Assembly (NCBI RefSeq): GCF_914767665.1 | Contig: NC_059501.1 | Location: 9,922,501-9,986,500 of the forward strand | DNA from: Harmonia axyridis | Lineage: Eukaryota > Arthropoda > Insecta > Coleoptera > Coccinellidae | DNA length: 64,000 nucleotides | Direction of reading: 5' to 3' | The notes under the pieces: generated by a model | Seen by the model: only the letters and a program-made list of their open reading frames with translations | The model's database searches: none | What the model was told of the DNA's origin: nothing | Part shown: positions 43,897 to 54,050 of the stretch, piece after piece | How positions within the stretch are numbered: the first letter of the stretch is position 1 | Layout: each line of letters opens with the position of its first letter | Translations under genes and position numbers: made by a program

Positions 43897-44009
43897 TACT
43901 TACAGAATGAACATAAATTAAACTAAATTTCTGCTCTGTAGCCAATACCCACATCCGGATGCTATATTTCGATTGATAGGGTTTCCTAATTTTTATATTT
44001 GGGTTCTAT

Positions 44010-44400
44010 AATAACACACCAGCTGGATCCTGATGTGGAGATCAAACCCAAGACAGCAATGGCTAAAACCTCTTTCATGAAGATGAAAACATTTCTCTGT
44101 GATGACCATTTCAACTTCGAATTAAGACAAAGAATGGTAAAGTGATATGTTTGGACGGTGCTTTTGAACGGAGTTGAAGCATGGACATTGAAGTTGTCCA
44201 CAATGGAACACATTAAAGTATTATAAATGTGAATCTATAAATGAATACTTAAAAATACCTGGACGGCAAGCAAGACCAACGAGGAAGTGCTGAGATCAGT
44301 AAATAAGGGTAATGAATTACTTAAGGTTGTCAAGTGTAGCCAGATATCTCATTTGGGCCATGCACTGAGCAGAAGTCGTTGTCGAGTCTTACAGCTGACA
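44010..44400 (+). pseudogene. Degenerate LINE RT C-terminal fragment
   Basis: Plus-strand frames give 'LDPDVEIKPKTAMAKTSFMK', 'LRQRMVK.YVWTVLLNGVEAWTLK', 'KIPGRQARPTRKC' (the '..WTARxTNEEVL' block, frameshifted) and 'LGHALSR'. These are the successive landmarks after the RT thumb in L1/RTE-like LINE proteins. It overlaps in type with, and continues beyond, the fragment at 6670..7450. Frameshifts and stops are present. Confidence 0.6.
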
Positions 44401-45689
44401 GCTGATTATCAGTGGAAGAAAAGAAGGCTGAAGGAAGCAGAAAAAAAAAGGCTTAAAAATAGGACAACTTTTGCATATAGCAGAAGATCGAGACGCCTTC
44501 TCGATGATGATCTCCCACGTTGAATCAAACTGACACAGGCACATGAAGATAAGTCCCATATCGAAAGATCTGTTGAACTTCAAACGACGATTCAATCTAA
44601 TTCATTATGGAATAGAAAAGTGCGTTTTTCCAAGATTCGAACAATAAATTTCTCTCGATTTTGATAAACCGCATATTGCAGGGCAAAAACTGTATCATAG
44701 TACCGTGATACAAATAAAAAAATTTATTTTCTATTGAGGAAACTTTTTGAGTATTTGAATTGGAAAAGTACCAATCTGAATTCAAATTTAATCAATTTTC
44801 AATTGCCAAAAATGAATGGTCAGGACCTTGGGGTAAGAAATATTAGAAAAATTGAAATTGTGACTGGGAGGAGAAAGAACAAAGATATTCAAAGAGGCAT
44901 TTATTTTTATAGAGATTGAATGACAGTTATTTAATTTCGATGAACAGTTATTTAATTTCGATGAACAGTAGCTCATTCAAATAGTTGTACCAAATTTCAC
45001 GCAAATAGCTCTTATAGTTTTCGAGAAGAGCTTTGGATGGCATAAACCTTTCAAAAAAAGTCATTCCTGAGATTGTCCAAAATTATTCATTCAAATTCCG
45101 TTCTTATACGCCCCTGCATACCCAGTATAACCCTCAAGTCTTCAATACAGACACACCCGCATCAACTTCAAACTTTATTTCCAGATCTGAATTGGTTAGA
45201 GAGAAAAATGTTGTAATCAAATTACGCTTGTTTTTTTGGCCCGTTTATCCACGTCTAGAATTTAATTAAACGGGTTCTCAACTGATTCCCGCTCTGTCGT
45301 TACGTTTTTTTTTCCTTCTTGTTACTATACCCAAAACTCATTCCCAGGATGGAGATCCCTATCAATTTCAATCACTGTCGATTTTGCAGGGCAGGCAGCC
45401 TAAAGCAGTAATTTCTTGTCGCGAGCCTGATATACTGATTTCATTGCATTAAAAATAATCGGGAGAAGCTCTCTCTTGGCATCAGGAGCTGTTTGATGCT
45501 CATGCGTCTTTTATATCTTTGGAAATCACAGAATACTTTCATTATATTAACAGTAAATAAGCGTACAACTTTGCTTCTACCGTTTTTTGCTTAGAAATTC
45601 GGGCTTTATTGTGAAAAACTGGTTATACATTTATGATTCAGAGTATTGTCTATCGCTGGCCACTACTTTCTCCCATATTTTGGGCAGCG
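44401..45689. other. Unassigned stretch
   Basis: No recognisable gene or RNA. A short direct duplication (ACAGTTATTTAATTTCGATG) occurs at about 44922..44965. Confidence 0.4.
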
Positions 45690-46530
45690 TGCGCATTCTA
45701 CGTTGAATTAACTATTCATCTTTTGAAGCGATCCACAAATCAATTCAACTTTTACTTTTTCATAAGAGCGGAAGTGCTGGTCAGCCAAGCCGTGTCCTAT
45801 TGATCGAACCAAGTGATAGTCGGAGGAAGTAACGTCTAGAGAATACGGCGGGTGGGTTAGGACTTTCCATTTCAATGTTTCCAAGAATGTCTTGACCACT
45901 TTCGCACATGGGGTCGAGCATTGTCAAACTGTAAAACACTTCATCATGTCTCTCGTTGTATTACGGCCGTTCGTCTTTCAGTGCTTCGCTCAAACGCATT
46001 AATTGCGTTCGATAACGAACGCCTGTGGTTGTTTCAGTAGTTTTTAACAACCCATAATACAATACGCCGAGATGGTCCCACCAAATTCAGAGCATGACAT
46101 TGAAACAGAGAATATTCGGTTCGACCTTCAAAGTAGAAGCATGTTCAGGATATCCCCATGATTTTCTGCGCTTGGAAATATCGTAATGAACCCATTTTCC
46201 GTCTCCACTCACAATGCGATGCAGAAATCCCTTTCGTCTATGCCTTGCAAGCAGCTGTTCACAAGCAAACAAAAGCAGTTCATCATCTCTCGGCTTCAAC
46301 TCGTACGGCACCCAATTTCCTTGTTCCTATGACTTTCAGGCTTTTTGAAATGGCTTGTTCCGTCACTCCCTATGATCCTGCCAATTCTTGTTGCGTTTGA
46401 CACTAGTCTTGATCGAGTGATACCTCCAATTCTGCATCTTTTGCAAATGATGAGAATTTGACTCGTAAGCTGATATGTTTGATCCAGAATAACTTTTTGA
46501 TGCAGACACAAATCGATTAATATTTCGATG
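45690..46530 (-). pseudogene. Mariner transposase relic (DD34D type)
   Basis: Minus-strand frames give 'VEPNILCFNVML' and 'GDGKWVHYDISKRRKSWGYP' (first catalytic block), then 'FDNARPHVRK' (second Asp), 'THPPYSLDVTSSDYH' (third Asp) and 'GLADQHFRSYEKVKVEL' (C-terminus). The order and spacing are those of classical mariners. Several stops and frameshifts disable it, and the N-terminal HTH is only faintly readable near 46400..46500. Terminal repeats not found. Confidence 0.75.
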
Positions 46531-48235
46531 GCGTTATGTTCACAAACACCTAAGTTTATTGTACTGCTTCTAGGATCTATTTATTTCGACTACCACTTAC
46601 CTCTACAGCCATCTGTACTACTCTACTGTATCTGTACGACAACTGAGGGTACCTCAAATACAACCTGAGCGCAATTCTCGGCATCTACATTAGGCTCAAG
46701 AGTATGTAAATCTGCCGAAGAAAATTTGAAAACGGTTTGTTTTTTCGATAAGACAAGAATTTGTTCGATGCAGGATAGCAATCGAATTCATTTCCTGTTC
46801 CTTTTCAAAGACTATTTTCAAATGAGGATAACACTTTCATCCATTTTTGATGAGAAAAACCTTTCTATTGCTTCAAGATGAGCTGAAACTACTCGAGAGG
46901 ACAGTTAATGAATCCTTCCTTGAGTCTAGAAGATCAGTCATAGAACGACAAAAGGTTTGAAATTTCTCTTTTGCCATTTTCTAATCTTCCACGCAAACTA
47001 GTTCTTACTTCAAAAGGGATATAGATTCAATGAGGAAATACTTGTAGAGCGTCATCATCAAATGAACATTTCGATTTCTACCAAACCATTTACGTCACTG
47101 TTATTTTAATGTTTCACTGGGACGAGTAGCTTTGAAGGAAAGATTGTCATTATCATCCCTCAGGGAGTTTGATGTTGACAAAGGCAGAATCGGTTGAGAG
47201 GACGTCTTGGAAACACGGATATGGAACCGGTGATAGATAAATTGATGGCACGCTGTCACTTCCTGAAATCGAGCTACGTTGTTTAACGTTCATGGACACT
47301 CCCCGGATTCAGGATCGATATTTGGTGGAATCAAATCGTTTCATCCTTGTGTGGCAGCTAAAAGCAACATAATGCCTTGGAATGGATCAGTCTTGGATTC
47401 TACCATATTCTTTGAAAAACTTCTCGTGATTCATATTGCAGTGATGTTTTATAAATATTTTATGGATTCTTTATAATATTCGCCTTTTTTCTTTTCCATA
47501 ATGAACGCGTAGTTTCCTCATATTTCCTAAAGATTTTCTGGTGTTGTCTCTCGATCTAATGAGTAGTTTCTGTTCAGTAGGAATTCCGACATCTGATTTC
47601 ACAAAGACTTTCTTGTTTCAGTTTGGAAATGTCATGCTGAATTACCTTCGAGGAAATATTTCTGAATCATTTAACTTCTGGATGGTTTTTTTTTCGAATG
47701 AGCATCAAATAAACTAATGATTTGATCTACAACTGATTACATATCGCCTGGGATTTAAGAGTCAATGTTTATTTCCTGAGCTATATTGCATTCAAGAAAA
47801 ATAGAAATTCATTGCTGAAAAATCATATTTTTGGTTTGTCTGCCTTGCATGTATTGAAACTGTGAGAATAATAATCCAAAAGGAGTTTTTACAGAGCTAA
47901 AAGTTCGACCACACTTTGTACTTCTTGCTCTTGGAAGCATCTCTAAAACACATGATCAAGAATTCTGTTTGTCCCAGCTGTCATTTCTGCAAGGGACTAC
48001 ATTTTAAGTTCTTTCATACTGATCAAACGGTTGACCTAATACGAACAAAACGACAGAAATGGGCCATAGATTCGGCTCCCGAATGAAATGAGTCAAAAAA
48101 CATCGACCCAAAATGCGAAATAATTGCCCATGTTGTACCAATTATCACGAGTGTTAATAAATTTCAAACGAATTCAGTTTTTATCGCTCATTGTTGGGAA
48201 TTTGGATTGCAGTTCAAACCCGACAATAATTCAAT
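46531..48235. other. Unassigned stretch
   Basis: No supported gene. A short plus-strand Cys-rich run near 47950..48030 is too short to name. Confidence 0.35.
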
Positions 48236-50290
48236 GGCTTTCCAACCGACATCGAATGATTGTAGCATGCGAGAACTCAATCATAACAAAATAACCGAAA
48301 TTGTTCATGGAAATATGCTACGTATTAACGGCCTGAAATTAAGTTGATTATAGTTTTTTTTTTCATGCGGCAAAAAATCTTTTATTTTGTTGTTTTTGTA
48401 TTGCAATCGATATTTGCGCCTATGCAAAGTGGAATGCGATCTGATGGAAATTCAATTTGAATAGAAACGTACCTGGTCCATCTTCATTTGATGTTTGAGC
48501 AGGAAATGGGCGTTTGATATTTCGATTCAATTCGTCGTTTATGTTTTGTTATAATGATGCAATTGCTGAAAAAGTAGTTATTTCAGTAGTGCGACCATTC
48601 AGGCATTCTTTTCAATTCGTAAATATGTAGTAAAGGGTAGTTAGTTATGTGATGAGAAAATTACTAAAAGGACAATATTTAATTGTTAATGATTTCAACT
48701 GTCATTATGATCTTATTATTATGTAGCAATAGAGATTTACGCATGATATTTTGGATGTAATAATTCACCTACTCCTGAAATTTTGCCATCGACCAAAGTG
48801 CAACTTCAGTACAGATGGGTACTTTTCAATCGACATCGAAAAATTGTAGCATTCGAGAACTTAATCATAGCAAGAGAACCGAAATTATTCAAATAATTAT
48901 ATAAACGTAGGGTTGATTCTATAACATGACCAATCATCTTCTTTTGGTTGACTCTGCTTGAGGTTATTCTAATTAAATATTTTTTTGATATATACACAAC
49001 TATTTACAGTCTTATCATATTACAGTACAGAGTATTGAATAGATTTTGCCGTCTCAATTACAATTCCTCAATATAGTACTGACTCTCGTTTTATACTTAA
49101 TTTGCCACCCGTCTAATATTAGTTCGCGACCCTTGACTTCGTTTTTGACGTCTTAACTTTGGACTATTGACTGACCGATAACTTCTCTCTCGGGTCATTC
49201 TACCATGGTTATCTAATTTTTCCGCCTCCATCTGGGCCACACCCTCAGCATCTCCCTGGAATCGGTGAAAGTACTAAGTACCACCCCTTGTTCAATAAAA
49301 ATTTTGGCTGTTTCGTCCACAAAATACTTCTCAGAAATTCAGGGGGTTTTCACCATGAAATATTCTCGATCGTCTTATAGGCACACATGGTACCATCGTG
49401 TTCGTTTTCGACCCTTTATATATGTCGTAGGATTTACAACAGAAACAAAATGCTTTCGACACTTAAAGAACTAACTCTCTTACGATTATGGTACAATATA
49501 AATTGAAAACGCCATGCCCTCGACGCTTTTAGGAACTAATAAATTTCAAAGCATTGCTGGTGACCATATGTCGACGATTTACAGGAACAATAATTCGGGA
49601 TCCTTCAATTTAATTTTTTTTTAATAAAAAATTACAAAACTTATTAACTTCAAATGAATGTAAACGGGGCATCATACATTTCAACGTATGATTCAAGAGC
49701 ACAGATAAAAACCTCAGTCTCCCCGTATAAGTGTAGTGATTGGATTGTCTTTTTTTTTACAGAATGAGCTGGTACATTTATATTGTAAGGTTTCTTTTTC
49801 ATCCAAACAAAATATTCAGCATCCTTCCCAATTTTTTCATGGGAATGTGCTCCGTAGGTATTAAAAACTAGTTGATTATTGCTTTTTTTATACATCAAAA
49901 ATTTTTGTATAGTACTGCTTCTGCATTGTAATCGATATTTACGCGTATGAGTATGCATTGTAGAATGTGATTCGTTGGAAATTCAATATGAACAGAAATG
50001 AATCTGGTTCATCTTCCTTTGATGTTTGAGTTGGAAATGGCTTTTTGATGTTTTGATCCAATCAGTTTTTGTTTTGTTATCCTATTGTCATTGCTGCTAT
50101 TCTGGCATTCAATCATTTTTTTTTTCATTTCGCAGATAGTGACAAGTAGTTATGCAATGAGGGAATAACTGAACGGGAAAAATTGAATTGCTACGCATTT
50201 CAACAATCTGACCTAATTATTATGTGTCGAGAGAGATTGATGAATGCCGGATTGGAAGTGGTAATTTCCCTCGTTGTAAAATTCTATCAG
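48236..50290. repeat. Tandem duplication (~590-bp unit), second copy interrupted
   Basis: Unit 1 spans about 48236..48820. Unit 2 begins at about 48825 with the same CGACATCGAA...ATTGTAGCAT...GAGAACT.AATCATA order, runs to about 48895 (GAAATTATTC), is interrupted, and resumes at about 49838 (TTCATGGGAATGTGCT) to about 50290. The 0.94-kb interruption contains the LTR-like repeat at 49015..49600. Divergence between the units is considerable. Confidence 0.6.
49015..49600 (+). repeat. LTR-like dispersed repeat, copy 2
   Basis: Collinear at low identity with 1080..1815. It shares 'GCGACCCTTGACTTCG'-type CGTCTT-rich sequence, the 'GGCCACACCCTCAGCATC' block, 'GTACTAAGTACCACCCC', 'TTTGGCTGTTTCGTCCACAAA', and ends in 'CGATTTACAGGAACAATAA'. 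It sits inside the second unit of a tandem duplication. Confidence 0.5.
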
Positions 50291-51055
50291 AAACCATCAT
50301 TTTTCATTTCATTTATCATCGTTATGATCATTAAATAAACACAAAGGACTTCTTAATCGCGATAAATTTTCTGTGTGATCTACATAGTTGTTTTATTTCA
50401 TCATTTATGATATTGAGATTTTCAAAATATTTTTCATACAATTTTTTTTTGAGCGGTCCCTGATAGATCTCTCGATCATTTTATTACGTTTTCTTTTAGT
50501 TTCGAACGGAATATTATAATTATCACCAAGCCTGGCAGGAATTTGTGTGAGCTGTGGATTTAAGAAAAAAAGTCGATAATTCTGTAATGTTTCTTTCCAA
50601 TTGTTCTTTTTGTGTTGCTGCTTGTGACATGGTAGTAATCCTTTATATTGAATATGAGTTTTTTATTTCCTCTATTTTTTTGAGTGAATAATAATTATTT
50701 TGCTACACAGTACCTTATTCAGATTTCTCACATTCTGCATTAGTAAACGCAGCGATGAACACATTTTATATATTCAGGGTGTCCCAACGAAAATTTGACA
50801 CCCCTTTGAACTCAGAAATGAAGATTAAAAAAAAATAGGTCAACTTCTGTTTTGAGAGGAATGAATTTCCACCATAAGTTTGTTCCGAAAAAACCCACAT
50901 GAAGGGAATCAACTTACAACATTTTTTGAATAGGAACATGTCGAGTTTGAGTTATTTTGAAAGTTATTTATATTCTGTACATATCAAAATTAAAATTTTC
51001 AAAATAGCTTGATTATTCGGGAAATAATATAATATTGAACTTATCGTCAAAAGGC
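50291..51055. other. Unassigned stretch
   Basis: Contains TTCAGGGTGTCCCAACG at about 50776, a phrase typical of insect transposon ends, but no partner end is evident. Nothing else is supported. Confidence 0.35.
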
Positions 51056-51460
51056 GATGTTGATCAGACAGTTGAACCGCCCGCTCAAACTCAAGAACCT
51101 AACCCTATGTCCTACGTGGGCAACTAATATTACGACGCGAGCGACGCGAATTTTATGTACTACGCGGGCGATGCGAGCAGCGCGACTTTCAGTGCCCTAC
51201 GTTGAAATCTACAAACTCGACACGGCGAGACAAATAAATGGTTGGGGTAGGGATTGTTCATTGCGGAAGATCAGTCGCGCGAATTTCGCGCAGAGATATC
51301 AAATAATTTGATCGCGGACATCACGCGAAATTCGCGTCAAACAGTTTTACGACCCATACGACAGCACATAGGGCAGCGCTATTATATTCCAAGGTTTGAT
51401 AAATTCGCTTTGGTCGCGTCGCTCGCATCGCTCGCAATAGTTCGCTCACGCAGGACACAG
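51056..51460. repeat. CGCG-palindrome island, foldback-like
   Basis: CpG-dense block in AT-rich DNA. It has two perfect 15-bp palindromes with the same core, GCGCGAATTTCGCGC (51277..51291) and ACGCGAAATTCGCGT (51323..51337). The flanks face each other as partial inverted repeats: 51130..51188 with ACGCGAGCGACGCGAA, and 51401..51450 with TCGCGTCGCTCGC. Open frames cross it but the product is Arg-rich and unfamiliar. The class is unknown. Confidence 0.5.
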
Positions 51461-52339
51461 CGTAAGGGGTTTGAAAATCCAAAAACAACGTCTCGCAAAG
51501 ATTTATCTTCTAATCGGAATATTTTCGATGTCCTTTTGTCGAAAATTTTATATTACTGTCATAAAAGAATTACTCTTAGTCTACGTCTTAGTTCTTTTTC
51601 GAATCACCTTTATGGAACGAAGTTTTTTTGTGGACATAACTTTTTTGTTGATAAAAAATCTAACCAATCCTTCTTCAATTTTCCTCTCCTCCTGATCTTC
51701 CTAATTCACCTCGCAAAAACATGTCATTGAAGACTGCTCCGATCGAACCTCCAAATGCTTCGGCCGCCTCGCTTTCAGCCAGAAATAAGACCTTTTCATC
51801 AAGTCCACATCCGGCAACAAAGTTTCTAATTCTAATAAATCTATATTATTCAAGAGAGTTCCACGCATCAATCATTCTACATCTGCTGAAGCTACGAATT
51901 CAATCACAGGGGTGAAGGCCTTGGAAACTTCCCCAAGTTTTCAACACGTCTCCAGCTCGTCCTGAATATTTGGAATTGAGTGATGAATATGTAATTGCTT
52001 CAGACGAATCGAGTTCTCGAAATAGTACATCAAGGGAAGCCATTCCATCAATATGTGTGTTGGATTCGAAATTTTCTAATTTTAAATTTACGCGTGGAGA
52101 TTCCATCGACGGTGATTACCATTCACCTTTGAGGCAGATTTGGTGCCTCTGAGATTTCCGCTGGTGGTTTGTTTATCGATTACTCATGGGTATGATGAAA
52201 TAAAATGAGGAAAGCGCTGACGCGTAGTCGGGAGACTTATTGGATTTTTTGTGGCTCTAAAATTCAGCACAACGCGTGAAATTGTTATTTTATGTTTCGA
52301 AATTTCAACTACAACAAATTCTCTAGGGTTCTGGATATG
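51461..52339. other. Unassigned stretch
   Basis: Open frames up to 158 codons (51254..51730) continue from the CGCG island. I recognise no domain in them. No RNA gene is seen. Confidence 0.35.
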
Positions 52340-52810
52340 CGATCAACAAAAAATTTCGCATAAAAGTAGTAGTAGTAGTATATTAAAGGAGAGTTTCAGT
52401 GCACCGCGATCTTATGGTCTATTTTGCCTACCATTAGTTCTATTCTCGTCATTAGTCGTTGTAGTTAACAGTTTGCCCTCCAGTTCCAGAGTTCTAATAA
52501 ACTCTAGTATCTGCGATGGACTCAACGAGGTAACTTTTTGCTTCTACATGAATCTTGTTCAAAGCATTTTTTCCGTGGGCTTTTCACCACCAGGTGATCC
52601 AGAGGGACTTCCTGAGGCGACAATGCCTTGTTTGGAATCCAATAAGGAGGTGTAACATATTCTTACTAAGCACCATAATATACTCCTCAGATCTCGAAGT
52701 AACAAGATTTTCAAGAAACTTTTCGGAATGATCCAACCCAGGAATATTTCGCCATAGTGTTGGTCTGTCGGTTTTTCCTTCATCTAAAATTCTTTAGGTA
52801 CTCAAGAAAA
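52340..52810 (-). pseudogene. I-like LINE ORF2 C-terminal end and 3' tail
   Basis: Minus strand: 'DRPTLWRNIPGLDHSEKFLE' and 'LSKNMLHLLIGFQTRHCRLR' (end of RNase H, LTGHC-type motif degraded), later 'LSPSQILEFIRTLELEGKL' near the end of the ORF. A UTR follows with a (TAC)n run on the minus strand at 52360..52382. It is the best-preserved C-terminus of this family in the window and the reference for the fragments at 2.6-3.2 and 38.2-39.5 kb. Frameshifts are present. Confidence 0.65.
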
Positions 52811-52879
52811 AGAAGAAGAGGAGAACCTTGTTATTCTAGCCTATCTGGTTGAGTTTCCTTCGACACTCCAATACCATCT

Positions 52880-53360
52880 CAGAATCAATATTATATAGAC
52901 AGACATTTTTTGTCGATCACTAAATAAAATACAAAGAGTCTTGGTAAGTCATAAAATACAAAATACACAATATAATACAATCGAATTGTAAAAAATTAAG
53001 TCATATTATGGACAAATACAATAATACTCTAAGTACATGAATATAATATCATAAGCAAAGTATTCAACACAATTATTTGTAAGTAAAGGGCAAACATTTT
53101 TTCAATTAGATAACATACGAACAGGATATCTCGAACATGAGAACCATAATAACGAAATTCTTCAATGAAATGAAATCATTTTTCGCTATGAATGACTTTA
53201 TTTTTTATCTGAAAAGTGAGGGTGTCCTGAAGTCTTTTAGATTATATGGTAACAGATGTTATAGGGACATTCCTGCATACAAGGGAGATTTTTTTATATT
53301 CCTCGCTTCGGTCGCGGCAGCTCAAATTTGCAATTTTGTCTAGTAGAGTAGGTGTGGATA
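52880..53360 (-). pseudogene. CR1-like LINE C-terminal fragment
   Basis: Minus strand: 'KKSPLYAGMSL.HLLPYNLKD' followed by 'FR.KIKSFIAKNDFISL', the usual end of CR1/L2-like ORF2 ('EKSPxYxGIKLYNxLP...FKxxLKxFL'). An AT-rich UTR-like region follows. It separates the I-like LINE pieces on either side, so it may have inserted into them. Confidence 0.5.
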
Positions 53361-53419
53361 TCACTCCAACTCCAACTTTTTTTGTCATGTTTGTGGGATA
53401 ATAGTTTATGAATATACAT

Positions 53420-53775
53420 ATAGATAAGGGTTAGGATTCCATACTTCTTGTAATAAGGTCTACATGATTGCCCATACTATGACATCGAGGAACTGAGTTT
53501 TTAGAGGTCTGCTCAAATCCAGCATAACAGTTTTATCTACATTCATAATGAGATTGTTCAGAGTGCACGTAAATTGAAACGGATACAACACCGCTTTCAC
53601 CTTAGCTCTGAACATACTCCTTGATATGTGAGCTCAATGAATTGATTGCAGCCGGAATGTCATAATGAACCGCTACTCCACATTTCTGATTGTTTCCTTC
53701 TAGTTTCTTTTCCAAATATCATTCGATTGCAAGCATCTCTGCCTTGAATACTTGCACACTAGTGAGCATTTGGTG
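53420..53775 (-). pseudogene. I-like LINE RNase H fragment
   Basis: Minus strand: 'SVQVFKAEMLAIEWYLEKKL' corresponds to the catalytic-Glu helix of LINE RNase H (VFQAE..AI). 'VHYDIPAAINSLSSHIK' corresponds to the S-D-x-x-A-A-I block with the second catalytic position altered. It could be the upstream part of the same LINE whose C-terminus is at 52340..52810. Broken by frameshifts. Confidence 0.5.
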
Positions 53776-53940
53776 CCAACCCTGATTACTCCAGCGCTAG
53801 ATCTTGTCATTGTTAGCAGATTTAATGGTATTCCTCACTCTTGTTTCGATTTTTTTCTTTTATATGTTCCTTTATATATGTTGGCTTTCTCAGCCATCTA
53901 CACAACGAACATTTCATTTTCTATAATACGCTTTCAAATT

Positions 53941-54050
53941 CATTAACCATCACCACACATATACAACATCCATGACCTAGCCAGGATTCGAACCCGGTTT
54001 CTTCGGCACGAAAGCCGACTCCTCAGACCACCGACTACCAAGGCACTCTT
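53941..54050 (-). repeat. tRNA-derived SINE-like repeat, copy 2
   Basis: Minus strand from about 54047: TTGGTAGTCGGTGG (A-box-like), an anticodon-like stem-loop TCGGC-TTTCGTG-CCGA, and a T-arm with the perfect B-box GGTTCGAATCC (53983..53993 on the plus strand as GGATTCGAACC). It then has GTCATGG and GGTGATGG as in copy 1. There is no matching acceptor stem, so it is not a tRNA gene. Pol III promoter elements are intact enough to be read. Confidence 0.6.

Noticed and set aside
50770..50790. CAGGGTGTCCC as the end of a complete transposon
   Set aside because: No matching inverted end or target duplication found nearby.
51254..51730. 158-codon open frame as a gene
   Set aside because: It begins in the CGCG-palindrome block, is low in recognisable structure, and lacks splice or homology support.
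53978..54047. A functional tRNA gene (anticodon-like TCG)
   Set aside because: No pairing acceptor stem or terminator, and a related SINE-like copy exists at 660..790.
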